From Emiliania huxleyi CCMP1516 (lineage: Eukaryota > Haptophyta > Isochrysidales > Noelaerhabdaceae): 64,000 nucleotides of DNA. The notes beneath the pieces are model-generated. The model made no database searches. It had not been told where the DNA came from and was given only the letters and a program-made list of their open reading frames with translations. Below are positions 9,856-20,032 of this stretch, piece after piece. The stretch spans positions 28,205 to 92,204 of the forward strand of contig NW_005199983.1 of NCBI RefSeq assembly GCF_000372725.1. The letters are read 5' to 3'. Each line of letters begins with the position of its first letter. Position 1 is the stretch's first letter. Made by a program: the position numbers and the translations under genes.

Positions 9856-10540
9856 GGGGAGAGGGCGGCTGCCCCCCATACGCTCAGATCTAGCATGCAG
9901 GCAAGCCGGGGCAGAGATCTAAGCAGAGGCGGACGGGCGAGAGGAGCTCGCGGGATCGCTAGGCGCGCCTCCTTCCCGAGCGCGCGCGCGCGCCTCGGAC
10001 GAGCGGCCAGAAGGCGGGCGTCATCTCCGGGGCACTCGGCAAGGGGGTTGCGAGAGTGGAACCGCGGTTGTGTCTTTAAGCGCGGTTTTCTTTATATTTT
10101 ACCCTCTCAAACGTTCATATTTGGTTCATAAAACGACCGAGGTCCGAGCCCCAGAAAGCCAGAACGCAGAAGCCAGATTCTCGATCTCTAATGTCTAAAG
10201 CAGAATCGGTCAGAATGCAAAAACGACGCACACATGACACATCTTCGTTCTCTCTATCTAACCATTAGAGTTTTCTTAGGACAGCGGTCGTTGGCTTGCC
10301 AAGGTTGCACATGATCGGCGAGGAGCGTCGCTGGGGCGTGCCCGTGCGTCGCGAGCATCAGCGCGACCCTCCGCGACGAACACGCGGGCGATGGAGGGAC
10401 CCCACGAGCCGCGACGGGCGCGACACGAGCATCGGCGAGCCGAGCGAGACGACGAGCGCGAGCGCGACTGGCACGATCGTCGCGATGATCCGATCTGAAA
10501 TGGAAAAGGAACGGGCTGGCACACTGGCACACAGAGGAGG
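9856..10540. other. Non-coding or unassigned stretch
   Basis: 3' flank of the J/PHD gene: purine-rich, then an AT-richer part (10080-10260). On the minus strand 10358-10543 is a short open frame with one hydrophobic segment (IIATIVPVALALVVSLG), which could be an exon of an unidentified gene. I see nothing else supportable. Confidence 0.3.
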
Positions 10541-11040
10541 CACTTTTGTGTGGTGTGTTGTGGGGTGTATGCAATTAACGGGACACGGCTTTGGTGTTCT
10601 CTACGACAAGCTGTTGCACTGGGATAGGGTGTCGATTCCACAAGGTACGGGACCTCTCGATCGTCTCAAACCTTCTGGCTCTTAGCTGCGCCCTTGGAGC
10701 ACTTGGAGTGCAGTCATTTGCCGCACGCCCAGGGCCGGGGAGCTATAAGGTGAGCTAAGAAGCGCACCCAGCGGGCCGCGCCTTTGTCCGACCCCTTTTG
10801 CGCAGGCCCAGCAACACCTAATTCGGGTCGGAGCGCAGCGGACGGTGTGCGAGTGGCTGGACCCGAATTTGAAAGGGCGTCCTAGCCTCAAACAACGCCT
10901 CCTTCCTCGGCGCAGAGGGGGCCCCGGAGGGATGCTCAACCGCTCCACGCCACGCCGCTTGCGGCGGTCCTATTTGGGCACTTGGAGCACTTGGAGTGCA
11001 GTCATTAACCTCACATCCAGGGCCGGGGAGCTTGGATGCG
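10540..11040. repeat. Dispersed repeat family C, longest copy
   Basis: Composite of modules found elsewhere in the window: GTGTATGCAATTAACGGGAC ... (also 52105), GCGCACCCAGCGGGCC (34605, related at 63836), the CCTTTTGCGCAGGCCCAGC module (7750 and 52187), and GAGGGATGCTCAACCGCTCC ... GCGGCGGTCC (53270-53310). The module CTTGGAGTGCAGTCAT ... GGGCCGGGGAGCT occurs twice, at 10698-10744 and 10988-11032, bracketing the rest. No ORF. It immediately precedes the F-box/RCC1 gene. Confidence 0.7.
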
Positions 11041-11094
11041 GCGGCGGTTTTTCCCTGGCTGCTGCGAGGCGCAGGGCGGTGGCGCAGCCGCAGG

Positions 11095-12296
11095 ATGGGA
11101 CATGGGAGCGGCGAGGCGCGAGGCGAGGGTGAGGGCGAGGGCGAGCCGAGTTCGGATAGCGATTCGGACAGGTCGGTGGAGGGCGTGGATTGGTGGGTTG
11201 ACGAGGGGCCCGAGTGGGGCTCGGCGGAGCTGTGGAGGACGATTGGCCGCGCCGCGTCTCTCCGTCGCGAGGCAGGCGGTAGGCGACGCGGCGTACGCCG
11301 CGGCGCAATTCTTCCTGACGTTGCCCCGCGGCGCCGCTCGCGCCGCCTCGCCTCCATCGCCGCCGCCGCCCCCTCGACAGACACGCCGCCGCCCGCCCGC
11401 CTCCTCGACCTCCCCAGGGAGCTCCTCTTGCGCGCCCTCTCTCGCTGCCACAGCCCCGCCGACATCGCTCGCCTCGCGGCCGTCTCGCTCCTCTTTCACG
11501 CCTCGCTCGCGGAAGAGGGCATCCGCTTGTGGGCGCAAGAGCGCGGCATCGAGCTCCGGCGCAGCCGGAGGACGAGACCTGCGCCGTGCGGTGGCTGTGC
11601 TTTGCTGTGCTGCTTCGCGAGTCCAACCCGCCGGCGAGGGCGGCAGCAGGCGGTCGGCACAGCGTTTTCATCGACGGCGAGGGGCGGCTCTCGTCGTGCG
11701 GCACGGCAGTTGAGGACGAGGAGGTCGAGGAGGAGGATCTTCCAAGCCTTCTCGGCCACGGCGAGGGCGTGCTGCAGGTTAAGACGCCGACCCGTCTCGC
11801 ATCGCTCGGAGGTGAGCGCGCGATTAGTGTGTGGCGGCGTCACGATACTTCAGCCTCGCTCTCACCGCGAATGGCGCCATTTGGTCCTGGGGCTGTGGCG
11901 GGCTGGGCAATCTGGGACACAGCGACGTGCAGCACCAGTGGCAGCCCAAGAAGGTCGAAGCCTTGGCGGGCCAGCGCGTAGTCACTGTGTCGGCAGGATT
12001 CGCGCACGATCTCGCCATCACCGCCGACGGCGCTGTTTGGAGCTGGGGCAATGGAGGCTGTGGCCAGTTGGGCCACGGCGACACGCAGAGGACCAGCTGC
12101 TGCCGAAGGCGGTCGAGGCCTTTGCTGGCCAGCGCGTTGTCGCTGTGTCGGCAGGGGACGACCACAGCATCGCCCGCGCCGCCAATGGCTCCGTCTTTAC
12201 GTTCGGCAAGGGCGAGACTGGCTGCCACGGAGAGGACCTGTCGAACCAGCTGCTGCCCAAGAAGATCGAGGTGTGGTCGCGGGAGTCAGTGGGTGT
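11095..12296 (+). pseudogene. F-box plus RCC1-repeat protein, broken by small frameshifts
   Basis: Begins at ATG 11095 with an acidic/Ser-rich segment, then an F-box (LLDLPRELLLRALSRC ... SPADIARLAAVSLLFHASL), then RCC1 blades: AAGGRHSVFIDGEGRL, YFSLALTANGAIWSWGCGG, HDLAITADGAVWSWGNGG and HSIARAANGSVFTFGKG. F-box/RCC1 proteins are SCF ubiquitin-ligase adaptors. The homologous frame changes three times (near 11565, 11831 and 12088) without room for introns: an out-of-frame join before PEDETC, an extra TG before GCGGCGTCACGA, and one missing G in CAGAGGACC. So it is either a young pseudogene or carries local sequence errors. A G-run of about 20 nt follows at 12301; the C-terminal blades cannot be traced securely (MLLADSVGSFFATEAWA at about 12369 may be one exon). 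Confidence 0.6.
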
Positions 12297-12549
12297 GTGT
12301 TGGGGGGGGGGGGGGGGGGGGTTGGGTTGGGCCATCGGAGCGAGGGGCGCCATCGGAGCAAGTCGTCATGCTGCTGGCCGACTCGGTGGGCAGCTTCTTT
12401 GCGACCGAAGCCTGGGCCGGCCCCCGCGCCTGCCCGCGCCGCGAGGCCTCGGAGGGGGGGGGGGTTGGGGGGGGAGGATCGCACCGAAACCTCTGCGCGG
12501 TCCGTTGCCATGGGGCCGCCTTCATCGCCTCGCGGTCCGCCTGAGAGTG

Positions 12550-12889
<340 letters not shown>

Positions 12890-13299
12890 CACCCACGCGC
12901 ACCGGCCCTTGCACTTTTAATGCCGTGGGGCTCTTGTTCGTCTAGACGTGGAGTTGCGAGGGACGCCCCCCCACCTTGTGTGTGGAGAAGTTTACCTTAG
13001 TACCCCTTACCCCTTATACCATCATACCATGCCCCCTCTTCTGCATATCTCAAATCCGCCCTGACGTGTTGACGTGTGTGTGGCGTACGTTTACTGTGCG
13101 ATAGCTCTCTCTTCGGCCCGGTCCCCGGTGTGTCACGCTCTGCGGCGGTGCGCGGCGAGGTTCACGCACGAGGCCTCACGACCCGGCGCCGGCCGGGACC
13201 CGCGCGAAAAAAACACGTGTAACACGCCAACGCCTCAGGTCGAGCTTCGAGCAAGTGCATGCGTGCAACGACAGGATGCACACACACCTAAGGCACGCC

Positions 13300-13500
<201 letters not shown>

Positions 13501-13601
13501 CACTTCCCGAGCGCGCGAATCGCGCTACATCAACCCCGGGTGGCACGGTGGTTTTCTTTTGGCACCGCTTCCCCGAGGCGCGCCCCCACGAGGGATACTC
13601 C

Positions 13602-15652
13602 TCAGTGCATCGTGCTTCGCGCTGCGACACCCCCACCCGTCGAGACGGTCGCCGGAATTCGCGAGACGCTGCGGAGAACCTCGCCGGAGGCACTGTCCCT
13701 CGCCTTGTTCTGAGACGCTTGTGCCTCGAACGAACGCTCGCCGTTGGTCTGTTTGAGGCCGAGGGGTTCACCAATGTCCTCTTGGCCGGCTTTGTTCGAG
13801 GTGCTCCTTCTCGCCAAGAGGGCGGCTAGCCGACTCCCGCGGATCGATGCCGCCGAGGGCAAGTTGGGCAGTATGCAGATGCGCTCCGCAACGCCGAAGT
13901 GGTCTGCGACGGCGCCCATCGCGACCAGAGCTGCAAGGCCAACAAACACGGTGAAGATCACCTTCGCATCCCGCAGGCCGAGATAGAGGCACGTGCCGAT
14001 GTAGACGCAGAGGGACGCCACGCTGACCGTGTTCTTGGTCCCGAGGTACAGCCGCTGCTGCAGGCGCTTCTGCTTGTCGCCCTCCTGTGAGCGGCACGGT
14101 GCAAGGCTGAGAGTCTGTGCCAGTCTGGAGATCAGGGCACAAGAGGCTTCCTGCAGCCGCAGCATCCAAAAGGTGAGGGCGTACGCGGCGGCGACGGTGG
14201 TGTAGGAGAGGAACATGAACTTGTCCATCACCGTGAGGACAGAGACCGTGTTCACACTGCGTCGGTTCCTGCGTTCAGCCACCGCGTGTGAGAGGCCGCC
14301 AGGTGAGTGGACTCCGCTGCCGAGGGCGATTGCTACTTGATCGCCGCATGGTACAGGACGAGCGCGATCAGCGCCGAGTTGAGAAGGTTGAAGCGAGTGT
14401 CGAGGGCGTGGTTCGGCGCGATCGCGTAGGAGGTGTGCGATATGAGGACGATGAGAAACGGCGCAAAGCACTCGGACTGAAAGGCACCCGCCCGAGAGGC
14501 GGTGGCGATAACAGAAAGCTGGAATGTGCCGCCAGCAGGCACTCCTCCCAAGCAGCCGCACGTCTCGAGATCGAGGCCACTGCTCGGATTGTACTGGGGC
14601 ACAGTCGAACAGGGGCAGTCGTCCGGACTTTCGTATCGGAAGATTGCCGGCACGGCAAAGGGCCCCCACTCCCATGCTGAACTATCGGGGAGCGGCTTCT
14701 CGCACACGCGGCGCGACCGCTGAAAGGGGGCCTCGCAAGTGTGACTGACCGTGCTCGCGAGGCTAAGACGCCGGTTGTTGGTCGTCCCGGGCCAGTCGAC
14801 GTTGGGCGCCAGAGTGGTGTACTCGGGCATCTCGCACAGCATTACGTCGAGCGCCTCTCCCGTCTGCGGGTGCGTCAGCACGGCGCGCGTCTGGAGCTCA
14901 AAGCGGAAGGTTTCTTGCTCGAACGGGTACGAAGATATGTTTGGTCGGAAGTGAAAGCGGGACTGGACTCGGAACCGCCCGTTCCCAAGCCACTCGGTTG
15001 TTCGGAGCCGCTCTGAATTTGGCAAAGTGAGACCGCGGTCAGGAGAGAGGAGCTGCGCATCGGTCGGGACCCAACCTCTCCAATGGGGCATGTGCCCACA
15101 AACGCGCATGGATGGGTCGGACCACGCGGAAGGCGGGTGCACCACCACAGCGCCCAAAGAGTCAAGCTCCACCTGCACAGGGACGGTCGATACTCGGAGG
15201 CAGCAGGCACGAGCGTGAGTGTCGCCAGGGAGGCAGCGCGCACATGTGCTTCCACGTTGAGGTCCAACGGGACGAAGCCCTCCTGCAGGGACTTTCCACC
15301 TGTGCCGCCAGGGGCGGGGCGGCACGCGGCTCAGCAGTCAGCACCACCATTCGGCATTGCCCAAGGCCGCCTCTCCCAGCCTCCCCTCCGCCTCTCCCCC
15401 GCCCCCCTCTCTCTCCAGCAGGTGGTCGTCGTCAGGGAGGGGCGCGAGAGGCTGCTGCTGCGCAGGGATGGTGGAGGGAGCTGCAGACCGACGTGTGTAA
15501 CCACCGCGCCGATGCCAATCCTGGCCACGTGAGTTGCATTGACTGCGGCGGGGCGAGCCGATGCGGCCGTCGCAAGAGCCACTAGCAGCAGCTCCGCGGG
15601 CTGGAACTTGGTGCTCGCAGTGCGGCGGCGGCGGCCCACGCGCGTCGACATG
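13602..15652 (-). CDS. Cys-loop-type pentameric ligand-gated ion-channel-like protein
   Basis: Exons solved: 15282-15226, 15172-14337 and 14268-13602, with introns 15173-15225 (GC donor, 53 nt) and 14269-14336 (GT-AG). Exon 1 probably starts at ATG 15652 with a basic N-terminus and hydrophobic signal core (AELLLVALATAASA); its junction to 15282 is unresolved. The extracellular domain has NVEAHV- and VELDSLGAVVVHPPSAWSDP-like strands and several Cys. Four membrane segments follow: M1 (FLIVLISHTSYAIA), M2 (RFNLLNSALIALVLYH), the M2-M3/M3 signature VLTVMDKFMFLSYTTVAAAY and M4 (DAKVIFTVFVGLAALVAMG), with a long Lys/Arg loop between M3 and M4. The order and the TVMDKFMFLS motif match pLGICs. Ligand and ion selectivity are unknown. 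It would act in the plasma or an endomembrane. Confidence 0.65.
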
Positions 15653-16150
15653 TATATGTGTGTGTGTGTGAGCCTCGCTGATGCAACCAAGTCCAACGCA
15701 TTTTCAGAGAAAGGCGGCGTGAACAAAACAATGCAGCACTTCGTGCGGCTACTAATCGCACTCCAAGTGTTGTGTTCGCTAGCGTAGAGTGGCAGCAGCG
15801 CCCCCCGCCGCGCTCCCTTGACCCTTCGCTTCTTCGGCTCCTTTTTTCGCGGGCTCCACCCTCCCAGCGCACTGAGAGCTTCTGGGGCAAAATCTGAGAC
15901 GCGGAGCCGGAGGAGCGCGCTTGCGCGGTGCGTGACCGGGATGGCCGACGCGGCTGTCAGGGCGGTCCGAGCTGCTGCGCGGACCTCGGCCACCGCACAC
16001 ACCGACAAGCCCGGGTCCGCGCTCGGAATCGGGTAGAATCCTAGACCTCTCCCCACCAAGACCAGCCGTCCTCTTGGCTTGACTACCGGCACCGGGTAAG
16101 GCGCCCGCGCGAAAAGAACGCCCACGCCACGCCCGCTCGACCCCGTCGCC
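15653..16150. other. Intergenic or 5' region of the channel gene
   Basis: Contains open frames on both strands without recognisable domains. It probably carries the promoter of the channel gene and the 3' flank of the RNA-binding-protein gene. Confidence 0.3.
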
Positions 16151-16360
16151 ATCGCCCATCGCCCCGTCGCCTACACACGCGCTAGATGCAGCGGCGCTCG
16201 CCCGTGTTTTGGCGCGGAGAGGGGCGGAGAGGGCGCACACCCGCCAGCCCTTTGCCCCTCTCGAATCCTGGGCCCGCGCTCGTCCCGCTCTCTCCGCGCC
16301 TCCTTCCGCCCGCGCCTCCTTCCGCCGCGCCTTCTTCCGCCGCGCCTTCTCTCGGTGCGG

Positions 16361-17116
16361 CTAGCGGCGGTCGTCGTACCCCCCGCGGTCGCGATCGTCG
16401 TAGTCGCGGCGGCGGTCGTCGTAGTCATCGCGGCGCCTGACCAAGGGTGGGAGGAAGGGGGGGGGGGGGTTGGGAGGGGCGGGAGGGGGGGAGGAGGCAG
16501 CGCGGTCGTGCTCGCGCCCGCGATCGTCGTAGTCCCGGTCGCGCCCGCGGTCGTCGTAGTCCCGGTCGCCGCGGCGGCGGTCGTCATAGTCGTCGCGGCG
16601 GTAGCGGTCGCGCGACGGGGAGCGGCGGCGGTAGTCGCGGTCGCGAGAGTCCTCGCGGCGGTATCCTCCGCGGTCGCGGCCGTACCCTCCGCCTCCGCCT
16701 CCGCCGCCGCGGGGCTTTGGCTCGTTGCACTTGAAGCAGTTCATCTTTGAGGCGAAGACGTTCGCGCCGCAGGCCGGGCAGGTCCAGTCGCCCGGCCTCT
16801 CGCCGCCCGCGCCGCCGCCTCGTGCGCCGTCAGGGTGCGCCGGGTCGCCGCGAGGGACAACCACGCGGGCGCTGATCTCGCGGCCACGGTAGGGGCGCTG
16901 GTGATGCGACTCCGAGGCGTCCTTGCAGTCCTTCGGGTCACGAAACGTGATGAAGGCGAAGCCCTTGTGCTTACCGCCGTCGAAGGGCAGCTGGACGTCC
17001 TCGAGCTCCCCAAACTTGGACATGTCGGTGCGCAGGTCGTCCTCGTTGACGTCGAAGGGCAGGCCGCCAAGGAAGAGCTTGCGGCCCTCCGAGTCGGCGG
17101 CGGCAGAGGAGCTCAT
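16361..17116 (-). CDS. RNA-binding protein: RRM plus RanBP2-type zinc finger plus RGG/RDYDD tail (FUS/TAF15-like)
   Basis: Start ATG at 17116 (MSSSAAADSEGRKLFLGGL). One RRM follows: RNP2 is KLFLGGLPF and RNP1 is KGFAFITF (about residues 10-90). Next is a RanBP2-type zinc finger (DWTCPACGANVFASKMNCFK, with the last Cys in CNEPK), then a Gly-rich and Arg/Asp/Tyr-rich low-complexity tail that ends RGGYDDRR. The architecture matches FUS/TAF15/EWS-type and plant TAF15b-like nuclear RNA-binding proteins. A Pro-rich insert (about 16435-16500 in genome terms) looks like an unspliced intron with a GC donor and acceptor GGTCAG; removing it joins RDYDDRG to RRDDYDD. Confidence 0.85.
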   Translation of the reverse strand: MSSSAAADSEGRKLFLGGLPFDVNEDDLRTDMSKFGELEDVQLPFDGGKHKGFAFITFRDPKDCKDASESHHQRPYRGREISARVVVPRGDPAHPDGARGGGAGGERPGDWTCPACGANVFASKMNCFKCNEPKPRGGGGGGGGYGRDRGGYRREDSRDRDYRRRSPSRDRYRRDDYDDRRRGDRDYDDRGRDRDYDDRGREHDRAASSPPPAPPNPPPPFLPPLVRRRDDYDDRRRDYDDRDRGGYDDRR

Positions 17117-17250
17117 CTTGAACTTGGTGTTTGATCCCTGGTGTGGTGGCGGCCAGCGCCAGCGCCGTCGCTGTACTTCTGCCAGACACGCGAGTCGGGC
17201 GTGGGCTGTTATTTCTTTTTGCCGAGAAGTTCTTTGAATTGTTCTGTCAT

Positions 17251-19655
17251 TCACAGCGCGCCGATCCCGCCCAGGCAGACGTACTTTGCCTCCACAAACT
17301 CGTCGGCGCCGTACTTTGAGCCCTCGCGCCCCAGGCCGCTCTCCTTGACGCCTCCGAACGGCGCCGCCTCCGTCGCGATGATGCCCGCGTTGACGCCGAC
17401 CATGCCGTACTCGAGCGCCTCGGAGACGCGCCAGACGCGGCCGAGGTCGTTGGAGAAGAGGTACGCCGCGAGGCCGTACGGAGTGTCGTTGGCCATGCGG
17501 ACGGCCTCCGCCTCGTCCGAGAAGCGGAAGAGCGGCGCCACGGGCCCGAAGGTTTCCTCGCGGAAGATGAGCATCTCCTACAGGACGCTCCCGAAACAGT
17601 CCCAGGGGCGGCTCCTCCGAGCTCTCTCCTCGCGGGGAGAGGAGCGTCTCGAGAGGAGCGTCTCCTCAGTCGCGCCCGTCAGCACCGTCGGCGCGTAAAA
17701 GTTGTCGCCGAGGGACGAGACGCGCTCGCCGCCGACCGAGGCGGTCGCTCCCTTTGCGAGGGCGTCCTGCACGTGCGCCTCCACCTTTGCGACCGCGCGC
17801 CTGTGTGCACATCTCTCGGACGTGTCGTGGACATGGCCTGCGCGTGCGCCCCCCCCTCTGCGGCTTCGCGCCCGTCGATGAGCGGGCCGACGGTCACGCC
17901 TGCTCTCGTCAGTGACGAATCATGGCAGTGCGTACCTTAGCCAGCTTCGAGGAGTGGGCCGACGGTCGCGCCTGGCTGGTCGCCCGGCCCCTGCCTCATC
18001 TCGCTCACCTTGGCGGCGAGCTTGGCGGCGAAGGCGTCGTACACTCCGTCCTTGCAGGGGGCGAGGAAGGGGGCGGGAGGGGCGGACCGTGACAGATGCG
18101 GCGTGCGGAGGAGGAGGCCGGGAGGAGGCGGGGGGGTGGCGGGGTCGGGGCGAGGAGGGGCGGGGCGCGCCTGCACGAGGATGCGGTTGGCGCAGACGCA
18201 CCTACACGAGCGGCACGCCACTCGTCTCGTCTTCTTGGAGTAGGCTGGAGTAGGCGTGCGGGAAGAGGTCGGCGCTAGCGGCGCGCGTCTGGCCGCTGTT
18301 TCGAAACTTGGAGCCCATCGCCCCGGCGACCGCCTCGTCCAAGTCGGCGTCGTCGAAGACGATGAGCGGCGCGTGCCTAATACAAGATGAGAGAATGTAA
18401 TCTACTAATAGAATGATATTCGTGTAGATGAGCGGCGCGTGCCCGCCCAGCTCCATGCTCACCTTCTTGACGGTGGCGGCCGACTGGCGAAGCAGCTGCT
18501 TGCCCACCGCCGTCGAGCCTGCGGGACATGCCGGGACGCGTCCGGGACACGTCGCGGGCGTGAGCTCTCGCCCGCCGGCGTCGAGCGCCGGTGAAGCCGA
18601 GCTTGCGCACGGTCGGGTTGGAGCAGAGCTCGTCGCCGACCTATTAATTACTTAATTAATTGATTAATTGATTAAGTAATTAATTACGGTCGGGTTGGAG
18701 CAGAGCTCGTCGCCGACCTCCTGCGCCTTCGCGCCGAGCACCAGGTTGAGCACGCCGCTCGGCATCCCCGCTCGCTCCGCGAGCAGCGCCAGCGCGCTCG
18801 CGGAGAAGGGCGTCAGCTCGGACGGCTTGACCACGACCGGGCAGCCGACGGCGAGGGCGGGGGCGCACCTGCAAGAGCTCCGAGAAAGGGGTCGGGGAAG
18901 GGCCAGGGCAGGCCGCCATGGCGAGGGGCCGCACATTGAGCGACAGGCGTATTATTCCTTGGGTAGTACTGGCGATGCGCCCACCACGCCCACCTGGGGT
19001 TAGGGTTAGGGTTAGGGTTAGGGTCAGAGGACCACGGCGTGACTGCGCCCACGACGCCCACCGGCTGCTTGAGGACGAGGATGCGCGTGCCCGGCGTCGT
19101 GTTTGGGACGACGTCGCCGTAGACGCGCTTCGCCTCCTCGGCGAACCACTCCACAAACGAGGCGCCTAGGGCTTGGGTCAGGGCTGAGGGTGGGGAGAGG
19201 CTCGTGTCTCCGGCGCACCACTCCACGATCGAGGCGCCGTACGCTATCTCGCCCACCGCCTCCGCCATGGGCTTGCCGCACTCCGCCGTCATGATCGCAG
19301 CCAGGTCCTGCTGGTTGGCCATGATCAGGTCGAACCAGCGGCGAAGCACCGCGCCGCGCTCCTTGCCCGTCTTGGAGCGCCAGCTAGCGAACGCAGCCTC
19401 CGCGGCCTCGACCGCACGCCGCGTCTCGCTGCCGCCCATGTTGGGGATGGATCCGAGGCAGAGCCCCGACGCCGGGTCCGTCACGTCGACCGTGCTGCCG
19501 TCATCCGCACCGACCCACTCGCCGCCTATGAAGCCGCGGCCGACAAAGAGGGACGGGTCCTTGAGCGGGAGGGAGGACGGCGCGGAAGTCATCATCGACC
19601 GAGCCATCGACATCGAGCACAGCATCAGCCGCTGGTGCGGCGGCGCGAGCCGCAT
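17251..19655 (-). CDS. Succinate-semialdehyde dehydrogenase (NAD(P)+), probably mitochondrial
   Basis: ALDH-superfamily enzyme oxidising succinic semialdehyde to succinate (GABA shunt). Start ATG 19655 (or 19700) with a basic, Met/Ser-rich presequence. Exons: 19655-19238, 19165-19062, 18993-?, 18868-18718, 18640-18589, 18518-18443, 18376-18287, 18201-18171, 18050-17972, 17899-17857, 17784-17665, 17577-17251. Landmarks: [36 protein letters not shown], the catalytic Glu motif [18 protein letters not shown], the catalytic Cys region [28 protein letters not shown], and the C-terminal [16 protein letters not shown] typical of SSADH. The segment normally reading PWNFPLAMITRK is not clearly recoverable (18869-18975), so that part is mis-spliced in my model or degenerate. 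Most introns have GC donors and copy the next exon start. Confidence 0.85.
18609..18717. repeat. 32-bp exact direct repeat flanking an AT-rich intron core
   Basis: 18609-18640 and 18686-18717 are identical over 32 bp and encode [10 protein letters not shown] (minus strand). The 45 bp between them is almost pure A/T (TTAATTAATTG-type). The intron predicted from the protein is 18641-18717, so one repeat copy is exon and the other is intron. Confidence 0.9.
18998..19024. repeat. Interstitial TTAGGG tract inside an SSADH intron
   Basis: Four TTAGGG-type units lie between two near-identical 18-bp copies of exon sequence (18976-18993 and 19044-19061, one mismatch) in a protein-coding gene. They form part of the predicted 68-nt intron 18994-19061. 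Confidence 0.85.
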
Positions 19656-19885
19656 CGGGGACGGGACTGAGTGAGGCAAGTGCGCGACCACAGCCGGCAA
19701 AGTCTCTCGGCCAGCCAGCGATTGCGCGGAGGCCGAGGGCCACGCCCCTTTTCTTTTCCTGAGCTTCGAGGGGAAATGTTATTGCCGTACAAAGGTTGCC
19801 GTTACAAAGGCCCCTATCACGCTCAGCAAGCCGGTCTCGCGCGCATGTCACGCCTCCGCACGCGAATCATGTCTTTCTTTCTACT

Positions 19886-19955
19886 GTTTAGAGATTTTAG
19901 AAAACCAACAAGAAATCACGACTCACAGGCCGAAGCTGGGGCCGGTCCCGTCGCA
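19886..19955. repeat. Short dispersed repeat, second copy
   Basis: Matches 3790-3885 (AACCAACAAGAAATCACGAC ... GGGGCCGGTCCCGT). It sits about 80 bp upstream of the ATG of the GST-PDZ gene, so it lies in its promoter or 5' UTR. Confidence 0.55.
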
Positions 19956-20032
19956 GAGAGTCCGCGCCGTAGGTTTGGCAAATCAAGACACAGAGCTGCG
20001 CGCGCTCGCTGAAGGCACTCCTTTCTCCGGAA

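Noticed and set aside
15331-16152. 273-codon minus-strand ORF as a separate gene
   Set aside because: Its 3' part is the signal-peptide exon of the channel gene; the remainder has no domain and uneven composition.
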